From a virus, in IMG/VR virus record IMGVR_UViG_3300032242_002603, positions 1 through 41,626 of that record: a stretch of DNA of 41,626 bases; one strand, written 5' to 3'. The position numbers and the translations under genes are program-made. Positions 32,247 to 40,742 of the stretch are shown piece by piece (within the stretch, counting starts at the first letter, position 1; every line of letters begins with the position of its first letter). The notes beneath the pieces were generated by a model. That model was given only the letters and a program-made list of their open reading frames with translations. It was not told the origin of the DNA and did not search any database.

Positions 32247-33239
32247 ATGGGAACCGTCACAGGCAGTCCGTTACCCGACATCACTTCCACAACTTCGCAG
32301 ACGACCGCTGCTCCGGGGTTTTACACTGATTACCTCAAGAACCTTTCTACACAGGGGCAGGCTGCTGGCAACAATGCGCAGTTTGTCGGTGCCACAGGTT
32401 TACAGAATCAGGCTTTCGGTAATGTTGCGCAGAATGTAGGTAATTACCAGCCTGCTTTTGGCGCTGCAGCGCAGGGGTATGGTGCGGCGCAAGGAACAGA
32501 TATCGCCGGTGCTGCACAGCCCTACATGAACGCTGCTGCCGCGCCGACTTCGTCGACTGTTAGTCAGTTCATGTCTCCGTACACCCAAAATGTCGTCAAT
32601 TCGATCGGTGCTCTTGGGCAGCAAAATATCGCGCAGAACATTGCGCCGCAAACTACTGCAGGAATCGTAGGCTCTGGGCAATTTGGCTCGCAGCGGGGCT
32701 CTGAAGCGCTGGCGCAAAACATCGCCAATGCCGGGCTCGGAATCACAGCCCAACAAGCTGCCGCGCTGCAGTCTGGTTACGGGCAGGCGTTGCAGGCGGC
32801 GCAGAATCAAGCGCAGCTGTACGGAAACTTAGGCTCAATCGCCGGGCAGCAAGCTCAGGCGCAGGGACAGCTGCAACTTGCCGGTGGGCAGGCGCAACTA
32901 GGGCTCGGGCAAGCGCAGCAGCAGGCGGGTCTGGCGGATGTCAATGCACTTTCCACACTCGGTGCTCAGCAACAGACGATTGGGCAGAATCAACAGCTTT
33001 TCCCGCTGCAGACTTTGAGTGCTGAGTCCAATTTGCTGCGTGGCTACACGATGCCGACTTCTGTTACCAGCCAATACGTTGGCCCTGGACAAGCGGGTCA
33101 ATATTCGTCTTCCGACCTTAGCACACTCACCGGCCTTGGCGCTTTGGGTGGCGCGATTAGCCAGACACCTCTCGGAAGTGCTATTGGAAGCGGTTTGTCT
33201 AGTTTAGCTGGAAAAATAGGCAACTGGTTCACTGCATAA
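32247..33239 (+). CDS. Gln/Ala-rich internal or ejection protein (putative)
   Basis: This 330-aa protein follows AAAGGA. Residues about 60-250 are rich in Gln, Ala and Gly with a repeating helical character (GSEALAQNIANAGLGITAQQ, QAQAQGQLQLAGGQAQLGLG). It contains SQFMSPYTQNVVNSIGALGQ near 105-124, a pattern common to phage internal proteins. The C-terminus has a Gly/Leu/Ser segment (LGSAIGSGLSSLAGKIGNWF), possibly amphipathic and membrane-binding. Long Ala/Gln helices encoded after the hub are typical of podovirus ejection proteins that extend a channel across the cell envelope. The role is inferred. Confidence 0.75.
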   Translation: MGTVTGSPLPDITSTTSQTTAAPGFYTDYLKNLSTQGQAAGNNAQFVGATGLQNQAFGNVAQNVGNYQPAFGAAAQGYGAAQGTDIAGAAQPYMNAAAAPTSSTVSQFMSPYTQNVVNSIGALGQQNIAQNIAPQTTAGIVGSGQFGSQRGSEALAQNIANAGLGITAQQAAALQSGYGQALQAAQNQAQLYGNLGSIAGQQAQAQGQLQLAGGQAQLGLGQAQQQAGLADVNALSTLGAQQQTIGQNQQLFPLQTLSAESNLLRGYTMPTSVTSQYVGPGQAGQYSSSDLSTLTGLGALGGAISQTPLGSAIGSGLSSLAGKIGNWFTA

Positions 33240-33252
33240 TAAAGGAATAGAC

Positions 33253-35712
33253 ATGGCTGGCGCATTACCCACTCTACCCTCCGGAATCGGCGGAAGCAGC
33301 GATGAGGCTGCTCAAAACTACAATGACGCTCTAAAAAGCATCATCGACAGCCTCGAGAAAAGAAACAGCCAAGTAAATTTATGGAATGTCGCGGCTGGTT
33401 TTTTGAATCCTGGTAAAACAGGTTCGTTCGCAGAGGGCTTGGGCAATGCAGCTGCATCGGTCGGTGCAGACGTACAGCGCCAACAAGAGCAAGCGCCAAA
33501 CATCGCGATGCTCAAAGCACAGCTGTATGGGCAACAATATGAATTGCAAAATCAGCGTGACGCCTACCGAATGATCGGTAATGTGCTGGGTATGCCTGCT
33601 GATAAAGTCGCTACAGAAATGACGAGCGACAGACCTTCTGCAGAATTCCAAACTAGCCTGCAGCAGATAGATCCAAAAGTCACTTTAGCTATAAGCATGA
33701 AGTCTCCAAAAATTGGCGCGATGCTTTCTGAATATTCAAAAGGCGTCATTGCGCAGCAGGGGCAAGATCTTGAAGAGCGCAAATTTATGGAATCCATGCG
33801 CCAGAATTTGCTTGGCAATTTGTTCAAAGCGAATGAAAGTCAAATGGCAATCAACAATTACAATTTGGCTGTTGAGAAAGGCGGACGCGAGACTACTCAG
33901 CTGCAAATGGAGTATGGTAAGCTAGCTGATGTGATCGGCGAAGACAAAGCGAAATTAATCACAGGTGGAATCCCCGGTGCGTCTGTCAGGCCTTATGCAC
34001 AGCCTTTCGACATGTCTGCTTTCAAAGATTTAATTTCTGGGTTCAAAAATGGTAGGGCAGCGCCTCCTCCCGCTGCAGCGCCCGCACCTGCGCCTATACC
34101 CGCCGCTGCTGTAGTCCCTGCCGGGGGCGTTTCTGTTTCTCCGGTGCCTGCCAGATCTATGGTCGCCACAGGCGAGAGCGGGGCTGCTCCTATGGCGGTT
34201 GCTGCACCAGCGTCTATTGAAAAAGCTGGAATTGTGGAGCTCGCTCCGAGGTTAAAAGTCTCCGCAGCTTTGATAAATGAAGCTGCTAAAAACCCAGACT
34301 CAGAAGCTGGCCGGATGCTTCCTAAAATTAAAAGCAGGCCTGACGATTTCAATTTCGTCTCAGATGATGCTTACTGGGATGTCGCGCCAAATGGTTATTT
34401 GGTCGTAAAACACGCTAGTTTAGAGAAATCAGCGCCTGTCGCCGCTGCCACGCCTGAATTGGTAGCGGCGCTTAAACCCGCCGTAGCAGCAGCGCCTGCC
34501 ACCGCCGCCGCGCCGCCTCCCCCAGCCGCTTTAGCGCCACCCGTACCCGCCGCCGCGCCGCCTCCCCCTGCCGTTGTGCCGCCGCCTGCCGTTGTGCCGC
34601 CGCCTGCTGTTTTGAAACCAACTACATCTCTTGTTGAGAAAAATGTAGATGTTTTAGGGATTCTGCAAGAGCAAAAAGCAAAAGCTGAAGCTAGGGTTGC
34701 AGCTGCAAAACAAGCAAATGATCAGGCAGGGCTTACTCGTGCAATGAATGATTCTATTGAAATTGACAGAGAAATCAATAGAGTGTCAAAAAACAAAACT
34801 GCAGTTTTACCCGCACCTGCAGTTTTACCCGCACCTGCGATTAAACCTGCCGCCGCCGCAACTGCCACCGCTGCACCTGCCGCTGGCCAGACTGTGACCG
34901 GCGGTGCTAGATTTGATCCATCACTTTCGATTCCAAATTTCTCGCAAATGCCGCCAGCGTCGCAAAGGGCTATTTTGCAAGAAGCAGCTAAGGCTGGGTT
35001 CAATGTGCAAGAAGCCGCTGCAAAAGCGAACATCGACGTGGAGAAATCCAACGTGCTCGCACAGAACAAAACTTGGAATGAAAAAATTGCTGCTCTTAGC
35101 AGATTCGATCCGAAAGTCAACTCAGGTGCAGTCAACAACATGCAATTCCTCCGGGAGTTGTCGAGCAGCTCAGACGGGAATTCAGTGTTCGGTGCACTGC
35201 AAGCCAGAGATTTCAACACTGTTATCGAACGCGCTGCAAAAGCCGCTGGGCAAGCGATGGAAGAGGGCGTTGGTATTGGCCACTTTGGTCATGTAAATGT
35301 TCCTGTTGACGATGTCGTACGGAACTTGAATTTGAACGACAAACAAAAAACTTTAGCTGCTCGCGCATTGAACGCAATCGCAGAAGAGACTGTTGCGAAC
35401 TTGTCGCTCAACCGCGAAGCCATCGGCGGACGCTTGAGCAACTACGAAGACAAACAGTTGAGTGCTGCGATCACGAACATGAACAACATCCCGCAGGCGA
35501 TTTACTATTGGGCTGGTAAACGACTCGTGCAGCATGTGAATGATGCAAAAACGAATGAGCTCTGGTCTACGTGGGATGCGTCGCATCCGAATGTTTCGAC
35601 CAAAAACCCGAGCGCATTTTTCAGAGATCCGAACTCTGGTTACAGCGAGCAGAACAAAAAATATTTCCAAGCTCTTGTTGGTTTAGACAAACTTCTTATG
35701 AAGGGGCAATAA
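33253..35712 (+). CDS. Large internal virion protein with Pro/Ala-rich linkers (putative ejection protein)
   Basis: This 819-aa protein follows AAAGGAA. Residues 1-265 are mainly helical (MIGNVLGMPADKVATEM and similar). Three Pro/Ala-rich linkers lie at about 270-300, 410-455 and 515-550, separated by a small folded segment (about 325-390) and a coiled segment (LGILQEQKAKAEARVAAAKQ). The C-terminal 260 residues are again helical and globular (FSQMPPASQRAILQEAAKAG onward). The linkers contain short tandem repeats at DNA level. This bead-on-string build would suit a protein that unfolds through the tail during ejection. No catalytic motif is seen. Confidence 0.75.
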   Translation: MAGALPTLPSGIGGSSDEAAQNYNDALKSIIDSLEKRNSQVNLWNVAAGFLNPGKTGSFAEGLGNAAASVGADVQRQQEQAPNIAMLKAQLYGQQYELQNQRDAYRMIGNVLGMPADKVATEMTSDRPSAEFQTSLQQIDPKVTLAISMKSPKIGAMLSEYSKGVIAQQGQDLEERKFMESMRQNLLGNLFKANESQMAINNYNLAVEKGGRETTQLQMEYGKLADVIGEDKAKLITGGIPGASVRPYAQPFDMSAFKDLISGFKNGRAAPPPAAAPAPAPIPAAAVVPAGGVSVSPVPARSMVATGESGAAPMAVAAPASIEKAGIVELAPRLKVSAALINEAAKNPDSEAGRMLPKIKSRPDDFNFVSDDAYWDVAPNGYLVVKHASLEKSAPVAAATPELVAALKPAVAAAPATAAAPPPPAALAPPVPAAAPPPPAVVPPPAVVPPPAVLKPTTSLVEKNVDVLGILQEQKAKAEARVAAAKQANDQAGLTRAMNDSIEIDREINRVSKNKTAVLPAPAVLPAPAIKPAAAATATAAPAAGQTVTGGARFDPSLSIPNFSQMPPASQRAILQEAAKAGFNVQEAAAKANIDVEKSNVLAQNKTWNEKIAALSRFDPKVNSGAVNNMQFLRELSSSSDGNSVFGALQARDFNTVIERAAKAAGQAMEEGVGIGHFGHVNVPVDDVVRNLNLNDKQKTLAARALNAIAEETVANLSLNREAIGGRLSNYEDKQLSAAITNMNNIPQAIYYWAGKRLVQHVNDAKTNELWSTWDASHPNVSTKNPSAFFRDPNSGYSEQNKKYFQALVGLDKLLMKGQ
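34571..34836 (+). repeat. Two short 18-bp tandem repeats encoding Pro-rich linkers
   Basis: CCGTTGTGCCGCCGCCTG occurs twice in tandem at 34571-34588 and 34589-34606, with a degenerate third copy after it. GCAGTTTTACCCGCACCT occurs twice in tandem at 34801-34818 and 34819-34836. Both units are 18 bp and in frame, adding six residues (AVVPPP-like and AVLPAP) each time. They are suited to length change by slippage. Confidence 0.9.
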
Positions 35713-36948
35713 ATGGGCGACGAAACAAAAACTGTTGATCCTGACATTGAAGCTCTAAAGGGTTTCCTCAGCGAAGCTGCACCGGCGGCTGGCTCGAATG
35801 AATTTAGCACGATGGGTTTGGACAAACCTTTCGTTACCGCTTCTGCGCCTGTTTCTACGCAAGAAACTTCTGCGCCGCAGGGCAAAAATACAGGTTTCAG
35901 CGGCGCTGAATTTTTCAGTAGTGTTTTGGGCGCGGGTGCAGGTTCGCGTTTCAAAGACTCTCCGCCTCCAGAGCTTTCCGCTGCACGTGCAGACTTCGCT
36001 GGTAAAGAAGCAGCGCACGAAGCCGCAAGGTCTCGATTCAATACTTATGCAGAACAATTCGGTCAAAACTTAACCGAAGCAGAAGCTCAGCACGAAGCTG
36101 CGCAGGCTTTGTTGGCGCAGAAACGCGCAGCGCTGGACGCTGCGACGCAGATTCACGCAGAGTTGCACCCGACAGGCTCTACGCTAGCCGCGACCGCTGA
36201 AGACTTGACGGAAGGACTTGCGCCCGGGACTTCGACCACAGAAGGCGCTTTATCACAAGGCGCTTTGCGCCATTCTGCAAAAATGGGCGAGATTCGCGAC
36301 GCCAATCAAGTGCGCAAAGGCATTGCCGGTTACCGCTCGGGCTTGCCGACTTCTGAGAGGATGCCGCTTACTGGCTATACCCAAAGCAGCCGCCTGATCG
36401 TTCCGAACGAACTGGCCGACGCGCCGCTGAAAACTCCTGCGCAGTTGGAAGCTGATAGGCTAGTGAACTTTGCCGAGCAAGAGCATCAAGCAGCAGTCGC
36501 GAAAGCCGCTGAAGCGCAAGCCAAGCTCGAAGCTGCACAGATCCGCCCCACTATAATGCAACAGACCGAAAACATCCTTAACAAAGCAGAGGCTGCTCGC
36601 GCCGGTGCAAAAGCCACGCTGAGTGAACTGGATCAGGCGAGAAGTTTCCTATCGAAAATCCCGTTTTTCAACACCATAATGGGCGGTCTTTCTGCAGCGG
36701 AGCTCGTGCACGCTTACCGCGAATTCCAAGCTGGCAACACGATGGAGGGTGTCATGTCTTCCATCGGTGGCGTGGGCGGTGCATTGGCACTGACCCCGCA
36801 CCCGGTTGCCAAAGCTGTTGGTCTTGGCATGGGCGCTATCCCTTTGGGCTATCAGCTGTACCAAGCGTCCAAAAAACCCTACGACTACAGGCCGAATGCT
36901 GGCGGCGGCGGAGGCTCCAACAGAGCCGCGCTACCTGTCATTCAATAA
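35713..36948 (+). CDS. Internal virion protein with coiled coil and hydrophobic C-terminus (putative)
   Basis: This 411-aa protein starts directly after the preceding TAA. Residues about 90-160 are a charged Ala-rich helix (AARADFAGKEAAHEAARSRF, EAEAQHEAAQALLAQKRAAL) likely to be coiled coil, with another at about 240-310. Residues about 315-380 contain hydrophobic and glycine-rich segments (IMGGLSAAELVHAYREF, then MSSIGGVGGALALTPHPVAK and VGLGMGAIPLGYQLYQ) that could insert in membranes. It is the last virion gene and overlaps the convergent polymerase gene by 11 bp. An ejection-protein role fits composition and position. No enzymatic motif was found. Confidence 0.75.
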   Translation: MGDETKTVDPDIEALKGFLSEAAPAAGSNEFSTMGLDKPFVTASAPVSTQETSAPQGKNTGFSGAEFFSSVLGAGAGSRFKDSPPPELSAARADFAGKEAAHEAARSRFNTYAEQFGQNLTEAEAQHEAAQALLAQKRAALDAATQIHAELHPTGSTLAATAEDLTEGLAPGTSTTEGALSQGALRHSAKMGEIRDANQVRKGIAGYRSGLPTSERMPLTGYTQSSRLIVPNELADAPLKTPAQLEADRLVNFAEQEHQAAVAKAAEAQAKLEAAQIRPTIMQQTENILNKAEAARAGAKATLSELDQARSFLSKIPFFNTIMGGLSAAELVHAYREFQAGNTMEGVMSSIGGVGGALALTPHPVAKAVGLGMGAIPLGYQLYQASKKPYDYRPNAGGGGGSNRAALPVIQ

Positions 36949-39673
36949 GCCGCCATTTATCGATCTGCAGCATCCGGATGCCGTTCCCGCCCATTTTGCC
37001 GCGAGCCAAAAAAGCCGCGCCAATGGGGACAGATTCGAGAATCTCTTTACCAATCTTGTTGTAGTCCTTGCGGCGCACCGTGGCGATAGCCAACCCGGTG
37101 TCGTCCTTGAGCGTTATGTTCAGCCAGTACCGATATTCGCGGTCGTAGTCGGTGATGACGCCGCCGCGCTTCATGACGTTGCCAGTCTCGAGCGCGTCAC
37201 GCAAGTTTTTCTCTGTCAAGATGCCGAGCACCACGCGCTCTGATGAGTCGGCTTCGAGGTCGTTGCACTTGGTCAGCTCCCAGCCCTCTTTGAGCCCGTG
37301 CTTGCGCGGGTTTACATACCAGTCGCCGAACCGCGCTGTGAATGGATACGGGTCTGGCCATTTGAGTTTAGGATTCTCTAGCTTAGCAGCTATGCTCGGG
37401 GTGAGTGGCTTTCCGCCTGACCGAGCGTCCAGAATCTTTTCTGCCATCTTTGGCCCAACACCATGCACAGCCATAAGCCCACCATAAATTGCGTCTCCTT
37501 TAGCTGCCCAGCTGGCTTCCGATTTAGCTTTGTCGAAGGCGACATACTTGAAGCCTTCTGCAGTTATTTCGCGGAGCAGCTTCAGTACAGCTTCATCGTC
37601 CGAGGTGTGGCGGAGGGTAGCAGCACAGAACTCCAGTGGGTGGTAGTATTTGAGCCAAGCTGTCCACGCGGATATGACGGAGTATGCCGCTGCGTGCGCT
37701 TTAACGAAGGCGTACGACCCGGAATGCATCATTGAGTTCCAGACCTCCAGTGCTGATTCCACCGAGATGTCCTGCTTTTTAGCACCCTCAAGGAATCGGT
37801 CTCGAAACTGGTCGAAGTATTCTTTGCCGAGCGATTTGGACATTGCGCGGCGCAGCGCTGTCAGCTCTGGCCAGCCGAGCAGCCCGATGTCGCGCCCGAG
37901 AAAAAGAATCTGTTCCTGATAAACGACGACACCCTCGGTCTCTTGCGTCCACTTGCGGTGGATGTCGTTGTAGTACATGGGAATCTCGTTGCCACGGCGG
38001 ACTTCGATAAACTTCTTCGCGCCGCCCGACTGCAATGGTCCCGGCCTTGCCAGCGAGGTTAGCGCGACGATGTCGTTGAAATTCTTGAGCTCGAACTGCC
38101 GGAGGATCTGCCGCGCTGCGTCGCCTTCGAGCTGAAAGACGCCAGTGATTTTCTGGCTGTTCAGGAGCTCATAGATCTTTGGGTCGTTGACGTCGATGTC
38201 GGTTATTTTCCTGCCGACACGGTCGAGCGTTTCCTGCACGATGTCGAGTGTTTTCAGCCCCAATGCGTCCAGTTTCATCAGGTTGAGCGACTCTGCCTGA
38301 TATTTGTCGATCTGGCTTATCCCCTCGGCAGTGACCGAGCAGTAGTCGGCCACCGGGGTGTTGCAGATGATCACACCCGCAGCGTGTACACCTGCATGGG
38401 ACGCGTGCCCTTCCAGTGCGCCGGAGTTTCTGAATCCGGGGTGCTTTTCGAGCAATTCCCTGCCCGCCTTGAGTGCTTCCATCGTGTCGTTGAGGCAGAA
38501 AGCTGCACGTGAGTCGCCCGAGGAGCGCTCAATCATGTTGTCGCGAATCTCTGCTGTTTCCCAGACCGGGATGCGCATGCGCTTGCCGACATTGGCGAGG
38601 ATGGACTTGGGCTTGAGGCGGTTGACGTTGCCGAGGCGGGCGATGTTCTGCTCGCCATATTTGTCTTTCAGGTAAGTGAACAATTCGTCGCGGCGATCGC
38701 CCGGGAAGTCCATGTCGATATCGGGCAAGTCGATGCGCGTCACGTCCACGAAGCGCTCAAACAGCAACCCATGCTCAATCGGGTCTAGCTCGGTGATGCC
38801 CAAAAGGTAACAAATTATCGACCCCGACGACGATCCGCGCCCTGGACCGACCAACATTCGGCTCCGCGCCCATGTCATCAAGTCGTAAACCATCAGAAAA
38901 TACGACTCGAAGTGTTTCTCGCGGATTACGGAAAGTTCACGTTGCAATCTGGCCTCGTATTCCTCACCGAAACCGCTTGGAAAGCGCCAGCCTATACCTT
39001 TCCTTGACTCTGCTTCTAAATCGCCTCCTACGACCATATTTTCAGCAACGGGGAGCTTTATAGGCTCAAACCGCTCGGCGACCTCCTCCCAAAGCACAGA
39101 TTCAGGGAAAATTGAGCTGACTTCGTCTGGCGACATCCAATGTTGCGAGTGTGCACCGAGACGCACCCCGAGTAGCTCTGCATATTTCCGGTCTGTGGGG
39201 GCAGGGTAGCGCACGTCCGAGACAAAGAACAGCGGAACCTTGCGTTTCTTGGCGAGGGCGATTCGTTGCTGATTCAGTAGGTAATTAACCGGATGCAGGT
39301 CAAAAACCAAATCGTGCGCCTGCACCTTTTCGGCGTCTGCAGTGAATGGCAAGACAAGCAGGTTGTCAGAGAACTCTGTGTCGTAGGAAATTCCGGCACT
39401 ATGCCGGTAAAGCTCGCGGACACCTTCCTGGTTTTTAGCGAGCACCTTTATCGAGCGCTCTTCGTCTCCGACTGCTAACTCCGCGCCGAGGATTGGCTGC
39501 AGTCCTGCTTTTTCAGCTGCCTTGAAAAAGGGCACATGACCCCAAGTACCAACATCGCAGATGGCGGGTTTTTTGTAGCCCAGCAGCGATGCACGCTCGA
39601 TGACTTTGTTGATTGGCCCAAAGCACCCGCCGAACGTGAACTCAGTTCTTGTGATCATTTGTACGTGGTCCAT
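36938..39673 (-). CDS. dnaE: DNA polymerase III alpha-like family C replicase
   Basis: I choose the ATG at 39673 (MDHVQMITRT, 911 aa); an in-frame TTG at 39691 is possible. Active-site motifs are intact: GPGRGSSSGS at about 276-285 and LPDIDMDF at about 316-323 (D320 and D322 match E. coli D401/D403). LMKLDALGLKTLDI supplies the third aspartate, and LARPGP follows. A helix-hairpin-helix GLMAVHGVGPKMAEKIL and an OB-like C-terminal domain follow. It is shorter than E. coli DnaE (1160 aa) and lacks the far C-terminal tail. The N-terminal PHP domain starts TRTEFTFGGCFGP where a metal-binding HxH motif is normal, so PHP proofreading is probably absent. It would replicate the phage genome, using either host or phage clamp proteins. 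Confidence 0.95.
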   Translation of the reverse strand: MDHVQMITRTEFTFGGCFGPINKVIERASLLGYKKPAICDVGTWGHVPFFKAAEKAGLQPILGAELAVGDEERSIKVLAKNQEGVRELYRHSAGISYDTEFSDNLLVLPFTADAEKVQAHDLVFDLHPVNYLLNQQRIALAKKRKVPLFFVSDVRYPAPTDRKYAELLGVRLGAHSQHWMSPDEVSSIFPESVLWEEVAERFEPIKLPVAENMVVGGDLEAESRKGIGWRFPSGFGEEYEARLQRELSVIREKHFESYFLMVYDLMTWARSRMLVGPGRGSSSGSIICYLLGITELDPIEHGLLFERFVDVTRIDLPDIDMDFPGDRRDELFTYLKDKYGEQNIARLGNVNRLKPKSILANVGKRMRIPVWETAEIRDNMIERSSGDSRAAFCLNDTMEALKAGRELLEKHPGFRNSGALEGHASHAGVHAAGVIICNTPVADYCSVTAEGISQIDKYQAESLNLMKLDALGLKTLDIVQETLDRVGRKITDIDVNDPKIYELLNSQKITGVFQLEGDAARQILRQFELKNFNDIVALTSLARPGPLQSGGAKKFIEVRRGNEIPMYYNDIHRKWTQETEGVVVYQEQILFLGRDIGLLGWPELTALRRAMSKSLGKEYFDQFRDRFLEGAKKQDISVESALEVWNSMMHSGSYAFVKAHAAAYSVISAWTAWLKYYHPLEFCAATLRHTSDDEAVLKLLREITAEGFKYVAFDKAKSEASWAAKGDAIYGGLMAVHGVGPKMAEKILDARSGGKPLTPSIAAKLENPKLKWPDPYPFTARFGDWYVNPRKHGLKEGWELTKCNDLEADSSERVVLGILTEKNLRDALETGNVMKRGGVITDYDREYRYWLNITLKDDTGLAIATVRRKDYNKIGKEILESVPIGAAFLARGKMGGNGIRMLQIDKWRLIE

Positions 39674-39956
39674 TGATCCGCCAGTCTTCAAGAACCTGAA
39701 GCAGGTGCTTACGGAAATTCTTTATCATGATAAGCTCACCGGGCTGGTACATACTTATGAAACGCTCCAGCGGATCTTCTATACCTTGGTGAGTGTCGCC
39801 CGCCTTTGGCAGCGCATCGGTGTCAAGAATCTCATTAGGGAAAATCGGCTGGCCGTAGATCTGCGGAGTCAATGGGGCGTCTTTCCCCTCAATAAGCTCC
39901 TCCTCGCGGATCTGAGCTTCGGTCTTGAACACTTTCTCTTTCTTAGTGGTGGCCAT
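39642..39956 (-). CDS. Uncharacterised 104-aa protein upstream of the polymerase
   Basis: This gene starts MATTKKEKVFKTEAQIREEE behind AAGGAG and its end overlaps the polymerase start by 32 nt. The N-terminus is charged and helical. The centre has PLTPQIYGQPIFPNEILDTD, and a C-terminal helix (IMIKNFRKHLLQVLEDWR) ends in a basic tail. No recognisable domain. Translational coupling to the polymerase is likely. A role in replication is only suggested by position. Confidence 0.72.
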   Translation of the reverse strand: MATTKKEKVFKTEAQIREEELIEGKDAPLTPQIYGQPIFPNEILDTDALPKAGDTHQGIEDPLERFISMYQPGELIMIKNFRKHLLQVLEDWRINGPRTNDHKN

Positions 39957-40104
39957 TTTGCATCTCCTTCGATAAAATTATTGCTTGCCGCCATGCTTCG
40001 TCCCAAATTGCTTTGGGGTCTAACAACAAATCTTTTGCATCTGCACGCTCAAGTAGCACGACCCAATCGTCAAATGCTTGCTCCCATTGATCTAGTGGAT
40101 TCAT
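39943..40104 (-). CDS. 53-aa small protein of the replication operon
   Basis: The ATG at 40104 follows AAAAAGGAAAATC, a good ribosome site, and opens 53 codons beginning MNPLDQWEQAFDDWVVLLER. It ends KEMQNGHH at 39943, overlapping the next gene by 14 nt; its last codons carry the AAGGAG ribosome site of that gene. The protein is rich in Trp and acidic residues and predicted mostly helical (DPKAIWDEAWRQAIILSKEM). It overlaps the upstream zinc-ribbon gene by 35 nt. No known family. Confidence 0.72.
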   Translation of the reverse strand: MNPLDQWEQAFDDWVVLLERADAKDLLLDPKAIWDEAWRQAIILSKEMQNGHH

Positions 40105-40261
40105 GATTTTCCTTTTTAAGTTTTGATTTTAATTCAACAACAGATTCCATAGTGGAAAACCGATGTAGGTTGGCGCACTCGTACCGGCGGTACGTGGTGT
40201 TCCCGGGCTTCTCCCGCGTCTCCAATGCACGCGTCCAAGCATTGCAGGTGGGGCAAATCAT
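40070..40261 (-). CDS. Small zinc-ribbon protein, NrdR-like N-terminal type
   Basis: The ATG at 40261 gives MICPTCNAWTRALETREKPG (63 aa) and overlaps the preceding stop as ATGA. CPTC at residues 3-6 and YRRYECANLHRF with a further Cys and His supply a likely zinc site. The pattern of a CPxC start, then ETR.....TYRRYEC...HRF.T.E.V, recalls the zinc-ribbon of the NrdR regulator (CPxC..., RRRxxC..C..RFTT.E). The ATP-cone part of NrdR is missing. The C-terminal tail is Lys/Glu-rich. It may bind DNA as a small phage regulator, or it may be a structural zinc protein. Confidence 0.78.
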   Translation of the reverse strand: MICPTCNAWTRALETREKPGNTTYRRYECANLHRFSTMESVVELKSKLKKENHESTRSMGASI

Positions 40262-40479
40262 ACGATTGTGGTCCTGCGGTTCTTTGATTTCGGAAAGAAC
40301 ACCAACGAGAAGACGGGGTAGTCCATCGGCTCGTCCGGGGTCACCGTCTCGCCGTTGATCAGCACAGCGCCTTGCAGCATGTGCCTGCGCAGTTCTCCGT
40401 TGCTCATAACCGTGCATGGCCGCTCCGCAGACATGGGTATAGCTGGCCGCAGGTTGTTCAGGTATTGCAGTACGTTCAT
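40258..40479 (-). CDS. Uncharacterised 73-aa protein
   Basis: The ATG at 40479 (MNVLQYLNNLRPAIPMSAER) is chosen because GGAG lies eight bases upstream and the start overlaps the previous stop as ATGA; a longer frame starting at 40524 has no such site. The middle reads MSNGELRRHMLQGAVLINGE and resembles an S4-like or ferredoxin-like small fold, with LRRHMLQGAVLINGE.V being a pattern close to S4 RNA-binding domains. The C-terminus is basic (FFPKSKNRRTTIV). Nucleic acid binding is possible. No certain family. Confidence 0.7.
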   Translation of the reverse strand: MNVLQYLNNLRPAIPMSAERPCTVMSNGELRRHMLQGAVLINGETVTPDEPMDYPVFSLVFFPKSKNRRTTIV

Positions 40480-40742
40480 GTGTTCTTCTCCTTCAGCTTG
40501 TCTGTCAATGGATGTTTCCACCACCCGCTGTTGTCATCAGGGTTTCGGTATTTCACGCGGGCGTAAGTGTCTGTCATCTCGAACCGCTCTTGCTCCACGT
40601 TGTCTTCCATGTCGAGGACATCCTTGTATGTCCAGCCACCACGCATTTCCAAAGGCATGTTTTTTCTCCCCCATTGTTCACAGTTGTTTACGCTTTTAAG
40701 CCCCAGTGCATTTGCCACTGCTCGGTCAAGTGCGGCGGTCAT
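40476..40742 (-). CDS. Uncharacterised 88-aa protein ending KLKEKNT
   Basis: The ATG at 40742 (MTAALDRAVANALGLKSVNN) overlaps the preceding stop as ATGA and has AAAGAGAAG upstream. A longer frame to 40808 would overlap the neighbour with no ribosome site. The protein includes CEQWGRKNMPLEMRGGWTYK, DVLDMEDNVEQERFEMTD and a C-terminal DDNSGWWKHPLTDKLKEKNT. The final seven residues KLKEKNT are identical to those of the upstream gene, and this stretch also supplies the ribosome site of the next gene. Function unknown. Confidence 0.7.
   Translation of the reverse strand: MTAALDRAVANALGLKSVNNCEQWGRKNMPLEMRGGWTYKDVLDMEDNVEQERFEMTDTYARVKYRNPDDNSGWWKHPLTDKLKEKNT

Noticed and set aside
36949-36990. 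Bidirectional terminator between the convergent operons
   Set aside because: No stem followed by a T-tract is visible on either strand at the junction.
39674-39691. TTG start six codons upstream for the polymerase
   Set aside because: No ribosome site precedes it; the ATG at 39673 has a GGCGG sequence just upstream. Not fully excluded.
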